64,000 bases of DNA from Myxosarcina sp. GI1 (GTDB lineage Bacteria; Cyanobacteriota; Cyanobacteriia; Cyanobacteriales; Xenococcaceae): NCBI RefSeq assembly GCF_000756305.1, contig NZ_JRFE01000014.1:302300-366299 (forward strand), read 5' to 3'. The position numbers were made by a program, and so were the translations under genes. Of this stretch, positions 57,611-64,000 are shown piece by piece. The first letter of the stretch is position 1. Every line of letters starts with the position of its first letter. Below the pieces are notes generated by a model. The model did not search any database. It was not told the origin of the DNA and was given only the letters and a program-made list of their open reading frames with translations.

Positions 57611-59319
57611 TTAGCTCGTTCTCGTTCAACTTCAGTGTGACTAGTATTAGATTTTTTTTCATTGTTTGGCGAACCAGACCGATTAGCATCGGCTACTGCT
57701 GAGGGATCTAAGTTACAGCGAGTAAATAAGTGCTTGAGGACATTTTGTTGTTCTTCAGGAAGAGCGAACCACCAGGGAAGATGACCTTCTGGAGCACGTT
57801 CGGGATTGAAGTTTAACTGTTCGTAAAGCAAATAGCCTCCCGCACTAGCAATTTCACCCTGCTTCCAACCGACTTGAGTAGCAAAACTCCGCCAGGCTGC
57901 GGTTGAAAAATCGCCATTTCGATCGACATTTTGCCAGATTTTTTGCTGGGGTGTAAAACCAAACCGACCGCCACTGTACTGCTGCCAGAGACTATCGATA
58001 GTTCTAATGTCGCTACAGGCAAAATCAGCAATTGTTTTGAGTTCGATAAAGATGTTCTGGTTCTGTTGTTTGGCAGATGTAACGATGCGATCGATTAGTT
58101 GATAGGTTTGACGGTCTGCATCTTCCCACTTTTTGGCTTCGAGAAGTCGTTTTAAGGGTCTGTAGTCGATACTTGTGGTGGCAGAGATTAGTTTTGACTG
58201 CGGAGAACGCCTGGATGCTGCTTCGTTGGCTGTTGTAGTATTTGGTTGGGGTGAATTGCGATCGCTAGAAGCATCTAGAACATCTTCTGATGAAAAAGTA
58301 GGTATGGAAGAAATTCCAGATTCTGATGGTGTTGCTTCAGCAGCAGAACTTTCCTGGCGAATTTCTGAAGAAACTTTGGTTGTGTTTTCTTCTGAAGAAG
58401 TAGATTCATCGATCGCGGAGTTGGATGTATTGGAAGTCGTGTCGGGATTTGAATTTGCCTCCGTTTCTCGATTTTCTTCTGAAGGTTGAGGTTCGATAAT
58501 TATTTCTGGTATTGCTGGAGTAGAATTATCGTTTGTATCGGAAACTGTAGATTGAGATTGATTTTGCGCGATCGCCTGTCGGTAAGCATTTATAGGAATG
58601 GCATAGTTGGAAGTCCCCCCAGTAATAGCATTAATATTAGCTTCACCATGAATACCAATTAGATTGCCGTATTTATCAAATACAGGACCGCCGCTCATTC
58701 CTGGAAACGCTTCACCGTTATAGATCAGCGAGTAGCCATTAGCAGTAGAATTTGGCAAGATTCCTACCAGGTTAGCAGCGAAAAAGCGATAATAACGGCT
58801 ATTTTCTTGTCTTTGTTCCCCTGGATAACCAGCAAAATAAATGCTTTGTCCTTCTAGGATATTTCCCGAATCGCCTAATTCTGCTACCTGATAATTTTGA
58901 TTGCTCTCAAACTTAACAATAGCTAAATCTAATTTGGCTATCTGTCTGATGCTGGTGGAATTTATTTGATGCTCTCTACCATCAATAGTTTGTAGCGAGT
59001 ATTGTCCTGGATTTCTTACTACATGCCAATTGGTTAACACCGTGTAGACATTATTAGATTCGGCTATAATTGCTCCCGAACCGAGATTTGCGCCGTCTAT
59101 ACGCACGGTGATTTGTTTGGCGCGGAGGTTTATTTGTTCTGGTTGTAATGCTTGAGCTAGTTGGAGTTGCGTTTTAGGGCTTTGTATTTGATAGAGTGAA
59201 CTCTTAGAGGAAGAAGTTTCCTCAATAAGAGACGCAGTAGTTCTACTAAAAGCTGGCTGTACGGTTGCGGCGATCGCACCTCCAAAAAATAATATAGAAA
59301 TTATTTGCGAAAAGTTCAT
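57607..59319 (-). CDS. Trypsin-like protease fused to a GUN4 domain
   Basis: 570-aa exported protein. Signal peptide to about residue 25. Protease domain about 60-255 with the full triad His99 (TNWHVV), Asp131 (KLDLAIVKF) and Ser209 (GMSGGPVFD). A Ser/Glu/Thr-rich linker (about 260-380) leads to a GUN4 domain (about 385-545): YRPLKRLLEAKKWEDADRQT, CSDIRTIDSLWQQYSGGRFG and LPWWFAL. GUN4 binds protoporphyrin and Mg-protoporphyrin. The fusion suggests a protease that senses or handles a tetrapyrrole or a degraded pigment protein (inference). ATG at 59319; coupled to YjbQ downstream. Confidence 0.88.
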   Translation of the reverse strand: MNFSQIISILFFGGAIAATVQPAFSRTTASLIEETSSSKSSLYQIQSPKTQLQLAQALQPEQINLRAKQITVRIDGANLGSGAIIAESNNVYTVLTNWHVVRNPGQYSLQTIDGREHQINSTSIRQIAKLDLAIVKFESNQNYQVAELGDSGNILEGQSIYFAGYPGEQRQENSRYYRFFAANLVGILPNSTANGYSLIYNGEAFPGMSGGPVFDKYGNLIGIHGEANINAITGGTSNYAIPINAYRQAIAQNQSQSTVSDTNDNSTPAIPEIIIEPQPSEENRETEANSNPDTTSNTSNSAIDESTSSEENTTKVSSEIRQESSAAEATPSESGISSIPTFSSEDVLDASSDRNSPQPNTTTANEAASRRSPQSKLISATTSIDYRPLKRLLEAKKWEDADRQTYQLIDRIVTSAKQQNQNIFIELKTIADFACSDIRTIDSLWQQYSGGRFGFTPQQKIWQNVDRNGDFSTAAWRSFATQVGWKQGEIASAGGYLLYEQLNFNPERAPEGHLPWWFALPEEQQNVLKHLFTRCNLDPSAVADANRSGSPNNEKKSNTSHTEVERERAK

Positions 59320-59627
59320 TGTTGCTTTGCCTCCAGCAAATCTGTCCGTCAGCCAAAATAATATTTAATGTTAGCCTCTATCTAGACGAGTATTTTCAAT
59401 ACCACGACTCGATTAGTTATCAATTATTTTATCTTCAACTATTTATAAATAAAGTTATAGCTTGTCAGCGCCGAGCAGGTTTAGCGGTGAGTTGCCAAGT
59501 TAGAATTATGTCTTAATCTTAATGACGACAAATTGTCTCTCGGTGTTTCCCAGAAAACAATCTCTATTTAAAACTAGACGAGCGCGCTGCTATTAACTTA
59601 GCAAACATCAAAAGCTTAAATTCAAAC
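59320..59627. other. Spacer between the two protease genes
   Basis: 308 bp with no gene. It carries the promoter region of the GUN4-fused protease gene. I see no convincing palindrome or RNA. Confidence 0.5.
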
Positions 59628-60629
59628 TCATTCTGGTATTTGGCAGTTTTCGATCGCTTTAGCTCTAGCCTGCATTTGAGCGACTAACTTTACAGGATTA
59701 CTCACTAAATCGGAATCTAAAGTTATTGATGTCCAAGCAGAATCTTTAGCTGCTGAAATATCTGGCTTGGATTTTGGCTTTGGTATCAGGCTAATTCCCG
59801 CTTCAATCGGAATAGCCAGACTAGAATTAGTAATTAATTCTTGCAGGGGCGGGCAGGGTTGAGAGCCATCTTCGTAGTAGTCTGGTGCTTCCCAAAGTGG
59901 ATAGGCATGTTTGCCGTTAACTCCAATGACTGTTCCATGAAGATCGAACAAAGGACCACCACTCATACCTTTTTCTACATCATTAGTATATCCAATTCGG
60001 TATCCTTCTTCTAACGCTCGCTCCAAAATTATTTGAATTCTTCCCGATCTCAGAGTAAAGCCAGGTAGCGGGGCATTTTTGTAGTTTTCAACTTCCGTTT
60101 GACTGAGTTTTTTGCTACTGGCTACAGCATAACCTGCCGCAAAAGCTGGTTCTCCTACGGTTAGAGATGAAGAACTACCGAAACTAGCAATATTGTATTG
60201 CACATCGCTAGTAAATTGTAATAAAGCCAGATCGTATTTTGAAGCTAATTTAGCTCTTCGTGCTGGATAAATTTTGCCGTCGGGAGTTTGTATAGAGTAA
60301 GGAGCTTGACCTGCCCTCAAGACGTGTTGATTGGTAATAACCGTATACAGGCTGCTTCGTTGTTGAATAATAAAACCCGAACCTAAAAAATTCTCACCTA
60401 GAATTTTAACGGTAATTTTGCTGGCTGTAGTGTTTACTCTAGCATTTAAACTATTAGGAAAAAATGCTGGAATTTTGTCAGACAAATATAGGCTGCTACT
60501 AGCTAAAAGCACACCAACACCAGCCAAAACTAGAGATAGTTTGACTGCTGTTTTCGGCTTCAAAGGTAAAAAGCGTTCATTTAAAAGCGAATTTAAACGA
60601 TTCTTAGGTTTTTTATTTGGATCGAACAA
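59628..60629 (-). CDS. Membrane-anchored trypsin-like serine protease
   Basis: 333-aa protease. A basic N-terminal tail and one transmembrane helix (about 28-50) anchor it, leaving the protease outside the cytoplasm. Triad: His102 (TNQHVL), Asp133 (KYDLALLQF), Ser223 (GMSGGPLFD). The C-terminal tail (about 280-333) is polar. The start is TTG 60629, since there is no ATG ahead of the anchor; this is uncertain. A paralogue with GUN4 lies downstream and a COP23 gene upstream, all on the same strand. Confidence 0.88.
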   Translation of the reverse strand: MFDPNKKPKNRLNSLLNERFLPLKPKTAVKLSLVLAGVGVLLASSSLYLSDKIPAFFPNSLNARVNTTASKITVKILGENFLGSGFIIQQRSSLYTVITNQHVLRAGQAPYSIQTPDGKIYPARRAKLASKYDLALLQFTSDVQYNIASFGSSSSLTVGEPAFAAGYAVASSKKLSQTEVENYKNAPLPGFTLRSGRIQIILERALEEGYRIGYTNDVEKGMSGGPLFDLHGTVIGVNGKHAYPLWEAPDYYEDGSQPCPPLQELITNSSLAIPIEAGISLIPKPKSKPDISAAKDSAWTSITLDSDLVSNPVKLVAQMQARAKAIENCQIPE

Positions 60630-60684
60630 CTTTGTTTACTAACCCATTGAAATGGGGAACTTCAGCGATTTATTTATCCTTTTG

Positions 60685-61215
60685 CTATTTAGTAACGGGA
60701 ACTTTTTCGAGAAATTTTTCTAAGTCGACATAAAATTCACCATCATTGTAAAAACCAGGATCGTCCGCACTTAAGGTTAGGGTTTGTCCGCTGACGCTAC
60801 GACGAAAATCAACTAATCTAACTAAGGTTGCTTCTGGATCTGTTCCTTGTTTGAGAGTAATCAAGACATTCTTGTCTGGACATGTACCGCTACTAGAGTC
60901 GGCAACGCAGATTACTGGCTGTTGATTGACGTTACCCGTACGAATATACTTTAAATTTCCTTTATCCAGAAATTGTTGAAAACGCTGGGAAATTGCCAGG
61001 CATCTTTTTTGCGGAGTCCAGTCATTAGCAAAGGAATTTGCCCACTCAATCAGAGTTACTCTACCTCTGGGAGTGTTGACAAAAGTATTCCACTTACCGT
61101 TAAGCTGGGCGCAGTAGTAGGTATTATTTCTAGCTGAGGTAGCTGAGGGAAAAGCGATCGCGCTTCCTAAAACAACGCTTACTCCAGCAAGCATTCCAAC
61201 TAAAGATCTTATCAT
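60685..61215 (-). CDS. COP23-domain secreted protein
   Basis: 176-aa exported protein. Signal peptide to about residue 28 (SATSA). The COP23 domain (circadian oscillating protein family) follows: YYCAQLNGKWNTFVNTPRG, KRCLAISQRFQQFLDKG, CVADSSSGTC, with four conserved Cys that probably form two disulfides. I chose ATG 61215 (MIRSLVG); a TTG five codons upstream is less natural before a signal peptide. COP23 proteins often lie beside trypsin-like proteases, as here. Function unknown. Confidence 0.88.
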   Translation of the reverse strand: MIRSLVGMLAGVSVVLGSAIAFPSATSARNNTYYCAQLNGKWNTFVNTPRGRVTLIEWANSFANDWTPQKRCLAISQRFQQFLDKGNLKYIRTGNVNQQPVICVADSSSGTCPDKNVLITLKQGTDPEATLVRLVDFRRSVSGQTLTLSADDPGFYNDGEFYVDLEKFLEKVPVTK

Positions 61216-61391
61216 GGCTTTCAATCTCAATTAATCTACTAATAGTTAATATTACGCAGAATATAGCGATATGTATTATTTATACTCACATTTAGAAATC
61301 GTTTTGCTCGGTCATGACAGTAAATATACTGTCCACTCAAAGAGTACTGGAAAATTTACGAGGTTTTCTTAGATCTCTCGTCTACTGAGCG

Positions 61392-62429
61392 TTACTCATT
61401 TAAAATAGCGGCTTCTACCTGTTCTCGCTCTAAATTACGTCCGATAACTACCAAACGAGTTTGACGAAGTTCGTCACCTTGCCACAGGCGATCGTAAAAG
61501 CGGTCGAAACGATTGCCAACACCTTGAATTACCAGACGCATGGGTTTTGTCGCTACATTAACAAAGCCTTTGATGCGATAGATTTCATGCTGTAGCAATA
61601 GCTGTTGTAATCGTTCGATTAAAATATTTGGTTCGAAGCTGCGATCGCAGACAATTTCTACTGCTTTAATATCATCGTCGTGTTCGTGGTCTGCTTCATC
61701 ATCATGATGGGAGGGGCGATCGCTTAGATTATCCTCTACCGCAGCATTAAACCCGAGTAAAAGATCGGCAGCGATTTGTCCCCGTTCGGCGACGACAATT
61801 TTAACTCTCGGCGATAAGTCTTGCTTCAGCAGAGTTTTAATCCTCTCTACATCGGCAGCATTTACCAAGTCGGTTTTAGTTAACAGTACTAAGTCGGCAC
61901 AGGCTAACTGATCTTCAAATAGTTCTTCGAGGGGAGTTTCGTGTTCTAGATTGGGATCGGCTTGACGCTGTGCTTCTAATGCCGCTAAATCTCCAGCGAT
62001 CGCTCCATTGGCTAATGCCTGACAATCTACTACCGTAACCACTCCATCGACCGTAGCACTATTACGAATCTCGAACCAGCTAAAAGCGCGCACCAGAGGT
62101 TTTGGTAATGCCAGTCCCGAAGTTTCGATTAGCAAACAGTCTATTTTGTCTCTACGTTTGAGTAGTTCCTGCATAGTTGGATAAAACTCCTCTTGTACCG
62201 TACAGCACAGACAACCATTGGTTAGCTCGATAATATTCCCGTCAGGAGTTTCTTCCTCATCGCAAACTTGACAAGAGCGTAAAAGATCGCCGTCTATTCC
62301 TACCTCGCCAAATTCATTGACTATAACGGCAATCTTTCTTCCTTGATTATTTTGTAGCAAATGACGCACTAAAGTCGTTTTCCCCGCGCCGAGAAAACCT
62401 GAAATTACAGTTACGGGTATTTTGTGCAT
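61392..62429 (-). CDS. CobW-family metallochaperone GTPase
   Basis: 345-aa G3E GTPase. Walker A GFLGAGKTT (residues 12-20), CxCC metal motif GCLCC near 72-76, GTP-specificity LTKTDLVN near 183-190, and a CobW C-terminal domain (IYRIKGFVNVATKP). A His/Asp-rich insert at about 237-252 (HHDDEADHEHDD) may bind metal. It lies downstream of the HupE/UreJ gene that is under a B12 riboswitch, favouring a cobalt role, although Zn-type COG0523 members look similar. ATG at 62429. Confidence 0.9.
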   Translation of the reverse strand: MHKIPVTVISGFLGAGKTTLVRHLLQNNQGRKIAVIVNEFGEVGIDGDLLRSCQVCDEEETPDGNIIELTNGCLCCTVQEEFYPTMQELLKRRDKIDCLLIETSGLALPKPLVRAFSWFEIRNSATVDGVVTVVDCQALANGAIAGDLAALEAQRQADPNLEHETPLEELFEDQLACADLVLLTKTDLVNAADVERIKTLLKQDLSPRVKIVVAERGQIAADLLLGFNAAVEDNLSDRPSHHDDEADHEHDDDIKAVEIVCDRSFEPNILIERLQQLLLQHEIYRIKGFVNVATKPMRLVIQGVGNRFDRFYDRLWQGDELRQTRLVVIGRNLEREQVEAAILNE

Positions 62430-62479
62430 TTTATTTTGTTAGTAGTTAATGGTTGGTAGTTGGTTGACGATTGCTCGTC

Positions 62480-63154
62480 TTAACTTATTAATGTATTAGC
62501 TAAAAAAGCTACGCCGATACCGCAGATTGTAAAACCTGCAAATCGTAGGTTTAGATTAGAAGTATTATCGGACAAAGAATTTCTACTAATTACCAATCTT
62601 CCGATAGTAAAGACAGTCGCGCTTATAACTAGCTGAATCAAACAAAAGCCCAATAGATAACCACTCAAAGCGGTAGTTTCTGCACCAACTATTGATTCGC
62701 CGTAAGCATAACCGTGAAAAATTCCTGCTATGACGGTAAAGACAATTAACAAACCTGAATCAACTAAATTTTTTTGAGCCAAGAAAATTCCAACGATCGA
62801 TACAGAACCAGTAATAATTACTTCTGGTAAAAACAAATCTATGCTTAATAAATGAATTCCCGTTCCTATTGCTGTGGCAGTAATGAAAACCAAGGGAATT
62901 ACGCCTAATTTGTTGCTTAAAGCGGCTAACAATCCAATCGCAGCTACAAAAGCCAAGTGCTCTAAACCTATAACTGGATGAGCCAATCCTGACAAAAATC
63001 CTTCAGCAAAATTATCAGGAAGTATACCACCCATAGCGTGATGAGCTTGGGCGGGTTCGATTGCTATAAAGATAAACAGTAACCAACTAAAAATTGCTAA
63101 AGCGATCGCGCTAATTTTTTTTAGCGATCGCGCTACAAACGATAGAGCAGACAT
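62480..63154 (-). CDS. HupE/UreJ family metal transporter, probable cobalt
   Basis: 224-aa integral membrane protein of the HupE/UreJ family. Signal peptide ends at QAHHAMGG near residue 40, exposing an N-terminal His pair. Motifs HPVIGLEHLAFV and IFHGYAYGES are the metal-binding family signatures in helices 1 and 5. About seven helices. I chose ATG 63154; the frame runs on upstream but that DNA is the riboswitch. AGGT lies 9 bases upstream. Regulation by cobalamin makes cobalt the likely substrate (inference; family also carries nickel). The CobW gene follows by 50 bp. Confidence 0.88.
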   Translation of the reverse strand: MSALSFVARSLKKISAIALAIFSWLLFIFIAIEPAQAHHAMGGILPDNFAEGFLSGLAHPVIGLEHLAFVAAIGLLAALSNKLGVIPLVFITATAIGTGIHLLSIDLFLPEVIITGSVSIVGIFLAQKNLVDSGLLIVFTVIAGIFHGYAYGESIVGAETTALSGYLLGFCLIQLVISATVFTIGRLVISRNSLSDNTSNLNLRFAGFTICGIGVAFLANTLIS

Positions 63155-63196
63155 TATCCGTACCTCGCAGATATGTTCGAGCGAATTTTTGATTTT

Positions 63197-63316
63197 TATC
63201 GGCGGGCATCCTGACTTAGAGTATCGCAAAGATCTCTTTACAGTTGCGGGACAGCGTCAGATTTGCACTGAACTTTCCCCTTCACTCCTGATGGCTGACC
63301 CCCATCAGAACCGATA
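63197..63316 (-). ncRNA. Cobalamin (adenosylcobalamin-type) riboswitch
   Basis: Read on the minus strand, the leader shows the class hallmarks in order: GTTCAGTGCAAATCTGAC, GCTGTCCCGCAACTGTAA (63239-63273 region), and the B12 box AGTCAGGATGCCCGCC (63201-63216). P1 closes as TATCGG / CCGATA between 63311-63316 and 63197-63202. It ends 42 bases before the HupE/UreJ ATG, so ligand binding probably turns the operon off. Confidence 0.95.
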
Positions 63317-63389
63317 TCGCAGACAAATATAAACCTACCATAAGATTGGTATAATCAGCTTTAAATCGAAGTTCAAATTATTATCGATC

Positions 63390-64000
63390 ATGGCAGACTG
63401 GCAGACAGTAAGCGGTGGCATAACTGCACCCAAAGGATTCAAAGCGGCAGGGATCGCCGCAGGATTAAAAGCTTCGGGGGCAAAGGATTTAGCCCTGATT
63501 TTATCAGAATCTGAAGCGATCGCCGCTGGAGTATTTACCACTACCCAAGTAAGAGCCGCTTGTGTCGATTATTGTCGGAAGCGTCTGCAAGCCAAGGCTA
63601 GTGCCAGAGCAATTTTATGTAACGCAGGACAGGCTAATGCTGCCACGGGCGAAGCGGGTTGGAAAGACGCTCGGTTGTGTGCCGAACTACTAGGTAGAGA
63701 ATTAAATATTGCTGAAGATTCGATTTTACTCGCATCAACGGGGGTTATCGGTCAGAGAATCAAAATAGAAGCTTTATCTCAAAGCTTACCCCAATTAGTT
63801 GCTGCTGCTTCTCTAGAAGGAGGTAAAGATGCTGCCGAAGCTATTGTAACTACCGATCTGGTAACTAAAGAAATTGCTTTAGAAACTACAATTGAAGGTC
63901 GTCCCGTCAGAATTGGCGGTATAGCCAAAGGTTCGGGCATGATTCATCCCAACATGGCGACTATGCTGGCATTTGTTACCTGTGATGCGGCAGTTTCGAC
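63390..64000 (+). CDS. argJ: ArgJ, N-terminal part (cut by window edge)
   Basis: First 203 codons of the bifunctional glutamate N-acetyltransferase / ornithine acetyltransferase, which starts and recycles acetyl groups in arginine synthesis. MADWQTVSGGITAPKGFKAAG opens it; LASTGVIGQ and KGSGMIHPNMATMLAF are family signatures. The last holds the Ala-Thr autocleavage point whose Thr becomes the nucleophile. The frame is open to base 64000, so the gene continues rightward. ATG at 63390, divergent from the riboswitch. Confidence 0.96.
   Translation, partial: MADWQTVSGGITAPKGFKAAGIAAGLKASGAKDLALILSESEAIAAGVFTTTQVRAACVDYCRKRLQAKASARAILCNAGQANAATGEAGWKDARLCAELLGRELNIAEDSILLASTGVIGQRIKIEALSQSLPQLVAAASLEGGKDAAEAIVTTDLVTKEIALETTIEGRPVRIGGIAKGSGMIHPNMATMLAFVTCDAAVS

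Noticed and set aside
63155-63229. N-terminal extension of the HupE/UreJ protein
   Set aside because: The DNA is the 3' end of a cobalamin riboswitch; ATG 63154 gives a proper signal peptide and ribosome site.

Overview
The window is chromosomal DNA of a cyanobacterium. It carries psbA (D1 of photosystem II), both protochlorophyllide reductases (chlB of the dark-operative enzyme and light-dependent por), an SLH-type porin, a COP23-domain protein, a GUN4 domain, DUF1822 and DUF928 genes, and very many GCGATCGC (HIP1) octamers. A/T-rich spacers and family-rich accessory genes suggest a large-genome lineage, but I cannot name genus or species. I found no rRNA or tRNA gene and no CRISPR array.

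Layout. 0-12 kb is mostly housekeeping: an iron-uptake-type porin, an APH/P-loop kinase fusion, chlB, a 47-aa small protein and aroQ, a propeller-like protein overlapping a Uma2 nuclease-like gene, an orphan lipoprotein efflux adaptor, por and a DedA protein. 12-28 kb has lnt, a PHP phosphoesterase, AEC and ABC-2 transporters, TspO-like and DUF389 membrane proteins, a pair of small + strand genes with a strong terminator, a histidine kinase, a graveyard of two broken transposases, a glycosyltransferase, hslO, and two membrane-anchored proteins. At 28.8-29.8 kb lies an internally deleted IS1634-type element with intact ends and a 5-bp target duplication.

29.9-48.3 kb is the most unusual region. 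A minus-strand block encodes a secreted TPR-CHAT protein, two giant two-partner-secretion (hemagglutinin-type) proteins, an RTX calcium-binding protein, a DUF1822 protein and a sigma-factor-like regulator. Divergent from it are a protein with a double-glycine leader, a 56-aa membrane protein, a CHAT-CHASE2 membrane protein and a DUF928 protein. Two copies of a promoter-like element with identical internal spacing precede the first two plus-strand genes. I read it as a candidate surface-sensing, adhesin and caspase-like protease system with its own regulator. The families and their co-occurrence in cyanobacteria are known, but I know of no defined function.

48.4-64 kb: a 45-aa membrane protein gene, psbA with promoter and terminator, an EamA transporter, a four-gene two-component cluster (multi-PAS kinase, Rcp1-like regulator, two REC-kinase hybrids), a protease/YjbQ group including a trypsin-like protease fused to GUN4, a second trypsin-like protease, COP23, then a CobW GTPase and a HupE/UreJ protein behind a cobalamin riboswitch (probable cobalt uptake and handling), and finally the 5' part of argJ running off the right edge.
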